Below, piece by piece: positions 1 to 8,577 of a stretch of 64,000 nucleotides of DNA. Both the position numbers and the translations under genes were made by a program. The notes under the pieces are model-generated. The model did not search any database, was not told the DNA's origin, and saw only the letters and a list, made by a program, of their open reading frames with translations. Numbering within the stretch: the stretch's first letter is position 1; each line of letters starts with the position of its first letter. The DNA comes from Actinoalloteichus caeruleus DSM 43889. GTDB lineage: Bacteria; Actinomycetota; Actinomycetes; Mycobacteriales; Pseudonocardiaceae. The DNA is taken from contig NZ_AUBJ02000001.1 in NCBI RefSeq assembly GCF_000429185.2, forward strand, positions 4,278,001-4,342,000. Reading direction: 5' to 3'.

Positions 1-14
1 TGCTCTGGACACTG

Positions 15-41
15 TTGACACCCGCAACTACCTCATACACG
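15..41 (+). promoter_or_regulatory. possible promoter for first DUF397 gene
   Basis: A perfect -35 hexamer TTGACA lies at 15-20. The AT-richer stretch CATACACG that follows could serve as a weak -10, but the spacing is shorter than ideal. It ends about 30 bases before the first DUF397 start. This is a pattern match only. Confidence 0.3.
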
Positions 42-69
42 CACAGAGCAGCTATTCGGAGTAAGGACC

Positions 70-267
70 ATGCAGATGGACGTAGTCCTGGCCAACTGGC
101 GGAAGTCAACGCGCAGCAGCGGCAACGATGGTGGATGCGTGGAGATTGGCGGTGCACCGGGCCTCGTCGGCATCCGCGACACCAAGAACCGCGCCGGTGG
201 CACCCTCGTCGTCAGTCGCCACACCTTCAGCAGCTTCCTCACGGCGGTCAAGGCCGGCCGCCTCTGA
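70..267 (+). CDS. DUF397 domain protein (first of tandem pair)
   Basis: This 65-residue protein is almost entirely one DUF397 domain. Visible marks are the NWRKSTRSS start of the domain, a CVEIG strand, the RDTKNRAGG core and a final F-x-x-F segment before the C-terminus. DUF397 proteins are abundant in Streptomyces and Pseudonocardiaceae and usually accompany an XRE-type helix-turn-helix regulator; they probably act as its small partner, but no biochemical role is visible here. No such regulator lies within the window, although one could lie just upstream of base 1. The ATG at 70 follows a GTAAGGA ribosome-binding site. The second copy lies 265 bases downstream in the same orientation. Confidence 0.85.
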   Translation: MQMDVVLANWRKSTRSSGNDGGCVEIGGAPGLVGIRDTKNRAGGTLVVSRHTFSSFLTAVKAGRL

Positions 268-318
268 CACCCACCGGCCCGCCGGCCAACCACCCACCGG
301 GTCGGCGGGCACCCGTCC

Positions 319-350
319 AGCCGTCAACGCGAGCCTTGCTCGCGACGGCT
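319..350 (+). terminator. hairpin after first DUF397 gene
   Basis: AGCCGTC and GCGAGC on the left pair with GCTCGC and GACGGCT on the right, with a three-base bulge (AAC) and a three-base loop. There is no T-tract. It could terminate the first DUF397 transcript. Confidence 0.35.
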
Positions 351-532
351 ACGGACGAGCTTGGTCACCGTGCTAGGCCAAACAGGGGCGGCGGCATACC
401 AAGTCGACCGATAGCCCACCCTCCGACGGACAGGCAAGCTGGGTACCTGTCCCTACTTGCCGAACCGGGAGCCCAAGCGGGTCGCACCACACCTCCCGGC
501 CGACGTGGTTCCCCTCTCCGAGGACGTGGCAC

Positions 533-730
533 ATGGACGCGAGCATGACCCTGACCAACTGGCGGAAGTCGAGTCGGAGCAGCAACGGTTCCGACAACTG
601 TGTCGAGGTGGGTTCCACGTCGGCCGTGGTGGCTGTGCGGGACACGAAGAACCGTGCAGGGGGAATGCTCGTCGTTGACCACGAGGTGTTCGCCGCCTTC
701 GTCGGCTCCCTGAAGCGGACCGGCGTCTGA
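533..730 (+). CDS. DUF397 domain protein (second of tandem pair)
   Basis: A second 65-residue DUF397 protein. It shares the NWRKSSRSS motif, a CVEVG strand and the RDTKNRAGG core with the gene at 70-267, and the two align end to end without gaps. The pair therefore looks like a tandem duplication that has since diverged at roughly half of its positions. ATG at 533 is used; a second in-frame ATG at 545 (Met-Thr-Leu-Thr) is an alternative start and better matches the first copy. Function is unknown beyond the family association with XRE-type regulators. The convergent gene on the other strand ends 51 bases downstream. Confidence 0.85.
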   Translation: MDASMTLTNWRKSSRSSNGSDNCVEVGSTSAVVAVRDTKNRAGGMLVVDHEVFAAFVGSLKRTGV

Positions 731-781
731 GCCGCCCGTCTTGGGCGGAGGGGTTCGTGTCGCGGCGACCGGTTCACCCGG

Positions 782-1342
782 TCAAGTGGTAGGAGCGGCG
801 AGACCGAGGCCGCGTCGCAGGGCGTCCACGGCGTGGCGGCGGTGGGAGATCCGGTGCTTCTCGGCCGTGTCCATCTCGGCGTACGTGCGGTCCTCGCCCT
901 CCGGGATGAAGATGGAGTCGTAGCCGAACCCGTTGCCGCCCCGGGGTGCGTGGGCCACGCTCCCCCGCAGCGTCCCGGTGAAGACGCGCACGCCGTCGGC
1001 GTCCGCGTAGCCGAGGGCGGTGGTGGCCGTGGCGGCGCGGTTGGAGTAGCCGGCGGCCATCCGCACCAGGCCCTCGACCCCCTGCGCCTTGAGGAACCAC
1101 GCGATGAGGGGGCCGGGCAGCCCGTTCCAGGCGTCGAACGTGAGAGCCGTGTCGTCGACGAGCACCGGCGCCCGCCGGGTCCGGTAGGCCTGCGCGGCCT
1201 TGTGACGGACCACCTCCTCGACGTCCAGGGACTGGATCTCCACCAGCTCGTCCCGCACGGCGGTGACGGGAACGCCCAGCAGCTCGGTGTACTCCGCCGC
1301 CTTGCCCGCGTTCCCGGTGATCAGGGAAACCGCTGTGATCAT
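782..1342 (-). CDS. RdgB/HAM1-type non-canonical purine NTP pyrophosphatase
   Basis: Predicted to hydrolyse ITP, dITP or XTP to the monophosphate and pyrophosphate, keeping deaminated purines out of DNA and RNA. The 186-residue protein has the N-terminal phosphate-binding motif TGNAGK at residues 7-12, the acidic metal site VDDTALTF, and GNGFGYDSIFIPEG followed by EMDTAEKHRISHR, all typical of the family. The central motif reads GLPGPLIAWFL, closer to the GLPGPYIKWFL of eukaryotic and archaeal ITPases than to usual bacterial RdgB, so this may be a paralogue. The ATG at 1342 is chosen because GGAGG sits seven bases upstream. A longer frame to 1513 would read through the adjacent tandem repeat and is unlikely. 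Confidence 0.8.
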   Translation of the reverse strand: MITAVSLITGNAGKAAEYTELLGVPVTAVRDELVEIQSLDVEEVVRHKAAQAYRTRRAPVLVDDTALTFDAWNGLPGPLIAWFLKAQGVEGLVRMAAGYSNRAATATTALGYADADGVRVFTGTLRGSVAHAPRGGNGFGYDSIFIPEGEDRTYAEMDTAEKHRISHRRHAVDALRRGLGLAAPTT

Positions 1343-1352
1343 GCCGATCCTC

Positions 1353-1392
1353 CGGGTGCTCGGGTGCTCGGGTGCTCGGGCGCTCGGGTGTT
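1353..1392. repeat. five 8-bp tandem repeats (CGGGTGCT)
   Basis: Three exact CGGGTGCT units (1353-1376) are followed by CGGGCGCT and CGGGTGTT. The array touches the ribosome-binding site of the ITPase-like gene on the minus strand. The unit length is not a multiple of three and the tract lies outside the chosen coding region. Confidence 0.9.
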
Positions 1393-1542
1393 CCGCGGCG
1401 GCGATGTCGCCCGCCGGGAGTTCCAGGTTGAACCGGTCGTGGCTGACCGACACCCGTCCGAACCCGGCGACCGTGAACGGGCGCACCTGATCGTCTCGTG
1501 GGTGCCGGAACATTCCGCCGGCGCGTCGCGTTTACTCGCGAC

Positions 1543-3435
1543 GTGACTTCTGTACAGCGGCGGGCCAGGGTCCGCGCCCCGGAGCTCACCGGGCGCGGCT
1601 GGTTGAACACGGGCGGTGAGACGGTCCGCCTCGCGGACCTGCGGGGCAAGGTCGTCCTGTTGGACTTCTGGACCTTTTGCTGCGTCAACTGCCTGCACGT
1701 CCTCGACGAGCTGCGTCCCCTGGAGGAGGAGTTCTCCGACGTCCTCGTGACGATCGGCGTCCACTCGCCGAAGTTCACCCACGAGGCTGACCCGGACGCC
1801 CTCGCCGCCGCCGTCGAGCGCTACTCGGTCGAGCACCCGGTGCTCGACGACCCCGAGCTGGTGACCTGGCAGAACTACGCGGTCAAGGCCTGGCCGACGT
1901 TGGTGTTGATCGACCCCGAGGGGTACGTGGTGCACGTCGCCGCCGGGGAGGGGCACGTCGAGACCCTGCGCGACCTGGTCGCGGAGATCGTCAGCGAGCA
2001 CGCGGACAAGGGCACCCTGCACCGGGGCTCCGGCCCCTACACCCCGCCGCCACCCGCCTCCACCGAGTTGCGCTTCCCCGGCGCGGTGACCGCACTGCCC
2101 GGCGGGACGCTGCTGGTCAGCGACACCGCCCACCACAGCCTCGTCGAGCTCGCCGCCGACGGGACGACCGTCCTCCGCCGCATCGGCAGTGGTCAGCGCG
2201 GCCGGAGCGACGGGCCGGCCGAGGAGGCGACGTTCTCCGAGCCCGGCGGCAGCACCCTGCTGCCCCCCGACCTCGCCGAGGCGCTGGGCGTCCACGTGGT
2301 GGTCGCCGACACCGTCAACCACCTGCTGCGGGGGGTGAACCTGGACACGGGCGAGGTCAGGACGCTCGCCGGCACCGGGGAGCAGTGGCGGGACGGCGCG
2401 GACGCCGGCCCCGGCACCGAGGTCCCGCTCACCAGTCCGTGGGACGTGGCCTGGTGGGAGCCGGCCGGTGGAGTGGTGGTCGCGATGGCCGGGAACCACA
2501 CCCTGGGACTCTACGACCCGAGGAGCGGCACCGTGCGGCGCTTCGCCGGCACGACCGTCGAGGGCCTGGCCGACGGCCCCATCGGGGAGGCGTTCTTCGC
2601 GCAGACCTCCGCCCTGGCCGCCGCCGACGACCGCCTGTGGCTGGTCGACTCCGAGACCTCCGCGCTGCGGTGGATCGAACGTGGCGGCGACCCGGCCAGG
2701 GGTGACGAGCCGCACTTCGTGGTGCGCACCGCCGTCGGAACGGGGCTGTTCGACTTCGGGCACCGCGACGGGCCCGCCGGCGAGGCGTTGTTCCAACACC
2801 CGTTGGGCGTCGCCGTGCTCCCGGACGGCAGCGTCGCCGTGTCCGACACCTACAACGGCGCGGTGCGCCGGTACGACCCGGCCTCCCAGGAGGTCTCCAC
2901 CCTGGTCGGTGACCTCGCGGAGCCGGCGGGCGCGACCGTGCTCGACGGGGAACTGGTGGTCGCGCTGTCGGCGGCCCACCGCGTCGAACGCCCCGTGCCG
3001 CCCGGTGTCACCGCCCGCATCATCGCCGGGGAGGCCCAGCAGGTGCGGCGCCCCGCCACCGAGGTCGGCAGCGGTCAGGTCAGGCTGGTCGTCGTGTTCG
3101 AGCCGCCCGCCGGCCAGAAGCTCGACGAGCGGTACGGGCCGGCGACCCGGCTGGAGGTGACGTCCTCCCCGCCGGAGCTGTTGGTGTCCGGCGCGGGCGT
3201 CGACCAGTCCCTCACCCGCGACCTGGTGTTCTCCGACACCGTCGACGAGGGCGTGCTGCACGTCGTCGCCCAAGCGGCCAGTTGCGAGGACTCCGAGCTC
3301 GTCGAACACCCGGCCTGCCGGCTGACCAGACAGGACTGGGGGGTGCCGGTGCGCGTGACGCGCGGCGGAACCGCTCGGCTACCCCTGGTGATGGGTGGCC
3401 TGGACGAGTCCACAGAGAATCACACCGAGGAGTAA
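1543..3435 (+). CDS. thioredoxin-like / NHL-repeat protein (NHLRC2 type)
   Basis: About 630 residues. Residues 1-160 form a thioredoxin/TlpA-like domain with the motif DFWTFCCVNCLH, whose CVNC pair is the redox site, and a later WPTLVLIDPEG with the cis-proline. The rest is a beta-propeller of NHL-type repeats (for example LPGGTLLVSDTAHHSLVEL, LPDGSVAVSDTYNGAVRRY). The architecture matches bacterial NHLRC2-like proteins, which are probably cytoplasmic; no signal peptide is present. The substrate is unknown. GTG at 1543 is preferred over GTG at 1498 because the domain begins soon after and TTTACT six bases upstream could be the -10 of a leaderless transcript. It is divergent from the ITPase-like gene. 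Confidence 0.8.
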   Translation: MTSVQRRARVRAPELTGRGWLNTGGETVRLADLRGKVVLLDFWTFCCVNCLHVLDELRPLEEEFSDVLVTIGVHSPKFTHEADPDALAAAVERYSVEHPVLDDPELVTWQNYAVKAWPTLVLIDPEGYVVHVAAGEGHVETLRDLVAEIVSEHADKGTLHRGSGPYTPPPPASTELRFPGAVTALPGGTLLVSDTAHHSLVELAADGTTVLRRIGSGQRGRSDGPAEEATFSEPGGSTLLPPDLAEALGVHVVVADTVNHLLRGVNLDTGEVRTLAGTGEQWRDGADAGPGTEVPLTSPWDVAWWEPAGGVVVAMAGNHTLGLYDPRSGTVRRFAGTTVEGLADGPIGEAFFAQTSALAAADDRLWLVDSETSALRWIERGGDPARGDEPHFVVRTAVGTGLFDFGHRDGPAGEALFQHPLGVAVLPDGSVAVSDTYNGAVRRYDPASQEVSTLVGDLAEPAGATVLDGELVVALSAAHRVERPVPPGVTARIIAGEAQQVRRPATEVGSGQVRLVVVFEPPAGQKLDERYGPATRLEVTSSPPELLVSGAGVDQSLTRDLVFSDTVDEGVLHVVAQAASCEDSELVEHPACRLTRQDWGVPVRVTRGGTARLPLVMGGLDESTENHTEE

Positions 3436-3492
3436 CGCTGATATGGTTGTTGTCGGCTGTCGGCCACTGGATGGGCCGCCCGGGACCACGAG

Positions 3493-3498
3493 TAGGCT
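3493..3498 (+). promoter_or_regulatory. -10 element, leaderless promoter of GroES-like gene
   Basis: TAGGCT ends six bases before GTG 3505. The same TAGGCT-N6-GTG arrangement precedes dcd, and similar TAnnnT-N6/8-start patterns recur in the window, as expected for leaderless actinobacterial transcripts. Confidence 0.5.
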
Positions 3499-3504
3499 CT
3501 ACCA

Positions 3505-3825
3505 GTGTCCGTAGCGAAGCTCGAAATCCAGATGCTGCACGACCGCGTCATGGTGCGGGCGTCGCCGGAGGACGGTGAACGGCGCAGCAGCGGCGGTATC
3601 GTGATCCCCGCCACCGCGCAGGTCGCCAAGCGGTTGGCCTGGGGTGAGGTCTTCGGAGTGGGGAGCAACGTCCGGACCGTCAAGGTCGGGGACAAGGTGC
3701 TCTTCAATCCCGACGAACAGTTCGAGGTCGAAGTCCAGGGCCAGTCGTACCTCGTCATGCGTGAACGCGATCTACATGCTGTCGCGAGCGAACAGACCGA
3801 GCACGGAACCGGTCTGTACTTGTGA
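3505..3825 (+). CDS. orphan GroES-like co-chaperone
   Basis: A 106-residue protein of the Cpn10 fold. Visible features are LHDRVMVR near the N-terminus, the mobile-loop region SSGGIVIPA at residues 30-38, VGDKVLFNP and a C-terminal YLVMRERDLHAV. It is not next to any groEL, so it is a second, solitary GroES-type protein rather than the canonical groES; no GroEL gene exists in the window. Whether it caps a chaperonin is unproven. The start GTG is preceded by TAGGCT and has no Shine-Dalgarno sequence, suggesting leaderless translation. Confidence 0.8.
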   Translation: MSVAKLEIQMLHDRVMVRASPEDGERRSSGGIVIPATAQVAKRLAWGEVFGVGSNVRTVKVGDKVLFNPDEQFEVEVQGQSYLVMRERDLHAVASEQTEHGTGLYL

Positions 3826-3904
3826 CCCGTGACCCGAACGTGATGGCGAGCAGGTAGATCAGACCGCCACAAGGCCCCACACGTTCGATGGCGAAGGGGA
3901 GACG

Positions 3905-6621
3905 GTGCCAGACAGGGACAGGGACATGCCCCACGGTCAGCAGCGGCCGGACGAGACGACGAAGATCGTGCCGTCCATGAGTGGCTCGCTCTTCGACCAG
4001 TCATCCGGCGACCAGCCGTCCACGCCGAACGGCCCCGGCACACCGCCAGGCGGGGAGCCGGCCCACGGGTCGGCGCTCCGCCCGGAGGAGACCGGTGGCC
4101 GGCGCGACCACGGCCAGTCGGCGACTGGTGGACACCAGGGAGCAGGAGCACCCCGGGACACCGCGCCGACCGGGCAGTCCAACCTCTTCTTCGCCGCGAC
4201 CCCCTCGAACCCGGAACCCGCCGAGGGCACCACCGTGTTCGTCCGGCCGGTCAGCCCCGGGGTCTGGCAGGGCGGCGAGCCAGCGGCCCCCACCTCCTCC
4301 GAGACGGCCCCCGCCCCCAGCCAGGACCAGACCGCGAGGCTCGACGCGCCCGGCTCCGGGCGGACCCCGGCGCGGGAGCCGGTCACCGCGCGCCTCGACG
4401 GCGACGCCACCACGGTCAGCGCTCCCATCGGCGGGCGACTGGACGGCGAGGGCGACACCGAACCGCGCCCCCGGCCCGAGCAGGACTCCGAGTCGCGGAC
4501 CGAGACGATGCCGGCTCCGGCCGCCTCGGCGGACGCCACCACGGTCCACCGCCCCCTTGACGCCACCCGGTCCAACGCCGCCGAAGCGACCACGGCCGCG
4601 CTGCCGGGAACGCCGCCCCGGGGCACCCACGTCGGGGAACCGGTCACCACCGACCTCGACCAGCCGACCGAGGTCATCCCGGTGATCCCGGCGGCCCAGC
4701 ACCCCGGTGGCCCGCCCACCGCGGCCACCGAACCCTTCTCCCCGGCGGCCGGCTTAACCGGACCGGGGACGACCCCGGGCGACCAGGCGGTCACCGGAGG
4801 GCACCCGGGTGGCCCCCCAACGACCGGCGGCCCCGGCGGCCCACCACCTCAGCAGCCCCCGGGCCCGACAAGCCCGCCGGCGGATCCGGAAAGCGGAGGA
4901 CGCTGGTCAAGGCGGCCATCGCCGTCGCGGCCACCATCGCGGGCCTCGCCGTCCTCTACGGCGTGGACATGGCGATGAGCTCCGGGAAGGTGCCGCGTGG
5001 CGTCGAGGTCGCCGGCGTCGACATCGGCGGCATGGACCGGATGGCCGCCGAGGAACGACTGCGCGACGAGATCGGGCCCCGCCTCGGGCAGCCGATCGAG
5101 GTCACCGGCGGGGACGTCACCGCCGCGATCGAACCGGACAACGCCGGGCTGAGCATGAACTGGTCCGAGACCATGCAACTGGTCGGCGACCAGCCGCTCA
5201 ACCCGATCACCAGGCTGACCTCCTTCTTCTCGACCACCGAGATCGCCCCCGTGCCGCAGGCGGACCGCGACCAGCTCGCCAGTGCCGTCTCCGACCTCGC
5301 CCCCGAGTTCGACAGGGAGGCCAAGGAGGGCGACATCCGGTTCGAGGGATCCGAGGCCGTGCCCGTGAACCCCGTCGCCGGTCAGCGGCTCGACGTGGAC
5401 GGCGCCGTCGACGTGCTCATGCGTGACTGGGCCAACGGCCACTCCGTCGCGTTGCCCGTCGAGGTGGAGGAGGTCGGGACCACCGAGGAGGGCGTCCAGC
5501 TCGCGCTGGAGGAGGTGGCCCGCCCGGCCGTGTCCGGGCCGCTCACCGTCACCGGCGAGGGCGCCAACGCGATCGTCGAGCCAGCCACCATCGGTGAACT
5601 CCTCACCTTCACCCCCGGGGAGAACGGGGGGTTGGACCACGAGATCGACCGCGAGGCGCTCACCGAGAACCTGTCCGAGCAGCTGAAGGACACCGAGGAG
5701 AAGGGCCAGGACGCGGAGATCGTCTTCAGCGGTGGGTCCCCCTCGGTGAAGCCGTCGGTCGACGGCAGGGCGATCAACTGGGAGACCACCCTCGAACCCC
5801 TGGAGGAGACCATCCTCCGAGGCGCCGACCGGCGACTGGCCGCCCACTACGAGGACGAACCCGCCGAGGTCACCACCGAGGACGCGGAGAACCTGGGCGT
5901 CAAGGAGGTCATCGGCGAGTTCACCACGGGTGGGTTCGCCCCCGACTCCGGGCAGAACATCAAGCGGGCCGCCGAACAGGTGAACGGCGCGATCGTCAAG
6001 CCGGGCGACACCTTCAGCCTCAACGGGCACACCGGCCCGAGGCAGGCCGCCCAGGGCTACGTCGACGCCGGCATCATCGAGCAGGGCAAGCCGGGCCGGG
6101 CCGTCGGTGGGGGCATCTCGCAGTTCGCCACCACCCTGTACAACGCCTACTACTTCGCCGGCCTGGAGGACGTCCGCCACCAGGAGCACAGCTACTACAT
6201 CAGCCGGTACCCGATGGGCCGGGAGGCGACGGTCTTCCAGAACCCCGATGGCAGCAGCGTCATCGACGTGTCGTTCCGCAACAACCTCGACCACGGCGTC
6301 GCGATCCAGACCATCTGGACGCCCAGCGACATCACGGTCAGGATCTGGGGCACCAAGCAGTACCAGGTCGAGTCGGACACCGGGGAGCCCTTCGACCACA
6401 AGGACCCCGAGACGGTGGAGGTCAGCGACCCGGAGTGCAGCCCGAGCGCGGGCGGCCGCGGCTTCTCGGTCACCGACACCCGGGTCATCAAGGACCTGAG
6501 CGGCCAGGAGGTCCGCCGGGAGCCGCGCACCGTCCACTACCGGCCGCAGCCGAAGATCGAGTGCGTCGCTCGCGGCGGCGGTGGTGACGCCGGCAGCAGC
6601 GCCGCGAGCACCGGCGGCTGA
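3905..6621 (+). pseudogene. VanW-family cell-surface protein split by a one-base frameshift
   Basis: Two frames form one protein of about 900 residues. The first (from GTG 3905) is a Pro/Thr/Gly-rich, Asp-rich cytoplasmic region. The second encodes a transmembrane helix (about 4905-4960: KAAIAVAATIAGLAVLYG), two peptidoglycan-binding-like segments and the VanW domain (GRAVGGGISQFATTLYNAYY and HSYYISRYPMG). The helix frame has no start codon upstream of GTG 4963. Adding one C to the C5 run at 4856-4860 joins the frames cleanly, giving PQQPPGPDKPAG followed by the basic stretch KRRTLVK and the helix. VanW-domain proteins are envelope-associated; their exact role is unsettled. Either a real mutation, a sequencing deletion or, less likely, programmed slippage. 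Without repair, the part from 4963 could still be made but would lack its helix. Confidence 0.8.
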
Positions 6622-6659
6622 GCGCCGGGCGGGAGCGCGGCGCTCTCGGACGAGCTGAC

Positions 6660-6689
6660 GAACGGCCGGGGAGCACTCCCCGGCCGTTC
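6660..6689 (+). terminator. terminator after VanW-family gene
   Basis: GAACGGCCGGGGA and TCCCCGGCCGTTC form a 13-14 bp perfect stem with a very short loop, 38 bases after the stop codon. The following CTCGTTCCT is only weakly T-rich, which is normal for high-GC actinobacteria. Confidence 0.65.
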
Positions 6690-6892
6690 CTCGTTCCTGG
6701 CCCCGAGCACCCGGACCACGGGGTCCGGGCCGTCGATGGTGTCGGCGGTCGATGAACGTGCCGGAGCCGACGGCCAGCCCGGGTGAGCCCGGGCACGGGA
6801 CGGACGAGCGGTGGTGTTCCGCGTGCCCGGTGCCGAGGCGGGGCCGGGGCGTCACGCGAGAGCGTCGTCATGGGGGCCGGTCGCGGCATGAC

Positions 6893-6931
6893 GAGGGGCG
6901 GCGCCCGGTTCCACACCGGACGCCGCCCCTC
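6893..6931 (-). terminator. terminator of the dnaK operon
   Basis: GAGGGGCGGCG pairs with CGCCGCCCCTC (11 bp), with a smaller inner hairpin (CCGGT/ACCGG). It starts 21 bases after the hspR stop on the minus strand. Confidence 0.6.
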
Positions 6932-6952
6932 ATCGCTGGCGGTACCGCGCGC

Positions 6953-7393
6953 TCAGCGGCGAGGTTTGGGCTTCCAGACCACCAGCGCGGTCTCCCGTCG
7001 TCCCGGCAGCGGGACGAGTTCCCTGCGGTAGGAGGCGTGCACGGCGGCGGCCGCCTGCTCCGCGGCGACATGGGCCGCCGCGACCTGCTCGGACAGCTCC
7101 GCGACCCGGTCCCGCAGCGCCTCCAGCTCGTTCTCCAACTCGATGATCCGCTTGATCCCGGCCAGGTTGACGCCCTCGTCCTGGGACAGCCGTTGGACCT
7201 CGCGGAGCAGACCGATGTCCCTCGGCGAGTAGCGACGACCCCCGCCGTTGGCCCGGCCGGGTGAGACCAGGCCCATCCGGTCGTAGGTGCGCAGGGTCTG
7301 CGCGTGCAGGCCGGAGAGCTGGGCCGCCACCGAGATGACGAACATCGGGGTGTCCTCGTCGGCACCGGCAGGGAACGGGAAACCCGGGGTCAT
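6953..7393 (-). CDS. hspR: heat-shock repressor HspR (MerR family)
   Basis: A 146-residue MerR-type repressor that binds HAIR operators and needs DnaK as co-repressor in Streptomyces and Mycobacterium. The winged-helix domain spans residues 17-85: FVISVAAQLSGLHAQTLRTY, DRMGLVSPGRANGGGRRYS and the recognition segment ahead of the LSQDEGVNLAGIKRII helix. A coiled-coil follows (ELENELEALRDRVAELSEQ) and the end is basic (WKPKPRR). It is the last gene of dnaK-grpE-dnaJ-hspR, two bases after dnaJ, so it represses its own operon through the HAIR sites at 11236 and 11291 and probably clpB through 39927. ATG 7393 is used; AGGTAGGC lies just upstream. Confidence 0.95.
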   Translation of the reverse strand: MTPGFPFPAGADEDTPMFVISVAAQLSGLHAQTLRTYDRMGLVSPGRANGGGRRYSPRDIGLLREVQRLSQDEGVNLAGIKRIIELENELEALRDRVAELSEQVAAAHVAAEQAAAAVHASYRRELVPLPGRRETALVVWKPKPRR

Positions 7394-7395
7394 GC

Positions 7396-8559
7396 CTACC
7401 TCCCGTCCTCCGCGCGCCGCAGGATCTCCGCGCGCGGATCGTGGTCCGCGGTGGCCTCGGCGTAGGCCTCCAACGCTGCCCTGGCCGCGTCGTCGAGCTT
7501 GCTGGGAACGCTCACCCGCAGGGTGACCAGCAGGTCGCCGACCCGTCCGTCGCGTCGTTCGATCCCCTTGCCCCGGACCCGGAGGGTCCGGCCGCTGGCG
7601 GTGCCGGGAGCCACCTTGAGTGACACCCTTCCGTCCAGGGTGGGCACGGTCAAGGTCGTTCCCAGCGTCAGCTCGGGGAACGTCACCGGAACGGTCACCG
7701 TGAGGTTGTCGCCGTCCCGCCCGAACACCGGGTGGGGGGTGACGTGCACCAGCACGAAGAGGTCGCCGGTGGGCCCGTTGTCGCGGCCGGGCTCCCCGCG
7801 CCCCGCCAGCCGGATGCGCTGACCGTTGGACACCCCGGCCGGGATGCGGACGGTCAGGGTCCGCGTCTGGGTGGTGACGCCCTCGCCGGCGCAGTCCGGG
7901 CAGGGTTGGTCGATCAGCTTGCCCGACCCCCGGCAGTCCCGGCACGGCTCGCTGAACGCGAACGCACCCTGGCTGCGGTTGACCAGGCCGGCACCGCCGC
8001 AGTTCGGGCACGTGCGCGGACTGGTGCCCACCTTCGCACCCGAGCCGCCGCAGGTCTGGCAGGACGCCGGGCTGGAGAGCCGCAGCGGCACCGTGGCACC
8101 CCGCACCGCCTCGGTGAAGTCGATGCTGATCTCGGTCTCCACGTCGGCGCCGCGCTGGGCGCGGGTACCGCCGCCACCGCGACGGCGGCCGAAGAGACCG
8201 CCGAAGAGGTCGCCCAGGCTCTCGGCTCCCGAGGACCCGCCCCGGTTGCCGAACATGTCGCCGAAGTCGAAGCCACCCGACCCGAAACCGTCGAAGTTGC
8301 CGCCGCCGCGGAACCCACCCGACCCGAACAGCCGGCGAGCCTCGTCGTACTGCTTCCGCTTGGAGGCGTCGGACAGCACCCCGTAAGCCTCGGACACCGC
8401 CTTGAAGCGGGTCTCGGCCTTGGTGTCACCGGGGTTGGCGTCGGGGTGCAGGTCCCGGGCCAGCTTCCGGTACGACTTCTTGATCTCGTCGGCGGACGCG
8501 TCAGGAGGGACGCCCAGCTCCGCGTAGAAGTCCTTCTCGATCCAGTCCCTCGAACTCAC
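7396..8559 (-). CDS. dnaJ: chaperone DnaJ
   Basis: A Hsp40 co-chaperone that stimulates DnaK ATPase and delivers substrates. It is 387 residues long, the normal length. The J domain has HPD at residues 38-40. A Gly/Phe-rich linker follows (about residues 79-130, with repeated GGF and FGG units). Four zinc-binding repeats are complete: CQTCGGSG, CPNCGGAG, CRDCRGSG and CPDCAGEG. The C-terminal substrate-binding domains follow. Its start lies 18 bases after the grpE stop and it precedes hspR by two bases. This is the hspR-linked DnaJ1-type copy. Confidence 0.97.
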   Translation of the reverse strand: MSSRDWIEKDFYAELGVPPDASADEIKKSYRKLARDLHPDANPGDTKAETRFKAVSEAYGVLSDASKRKQYDEARRLFGSGGFRGGGNFDGFGSGGFDFGDMFGNRGGSSGAESLGDLFGGLFGRRRGGGGTRAQRGADVETEISIDFTEAVRGATVPLRLSSPASCQTCGGSGAKVGTSPRTCPNCGGAGLVNRSQGAFAFSEPCRDCRGSGKLIDQPCPDCAGEGVTTQTRTLTVRIPAGVSNGQRIRLAGRGEPGRDNGPTGDLFVLVHVTPHPVFGRDGDNLTVTVPVTFPELTLGTTLTVPTLDGRVSLKVAPGTASGRTLRVRGKGIERRDGRVGDLLVTLRVSVPSKLDDAARAALEAYAEATADHDPRAEILRRAEDGR

Positions 8560-8577
8560 CGAACGTCCCTCCCTTCC

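Noticed and set aside
1353-1392. CRISPR-like repeat
   Set aside because: The units are eight bases with no spacers; this is a simple tandem repeat.
3505-3825. Canonical groES
   Set aside because: No groEL follows, and actinobacterial groES normally precedes groEL1; this is an orphan paralogue.
4849-6855. Long minus-strand frame opposite the VanW-family gene
   Set aside because: VanW motifs on the plus strand are clear; the minus frame has a shadow composition.
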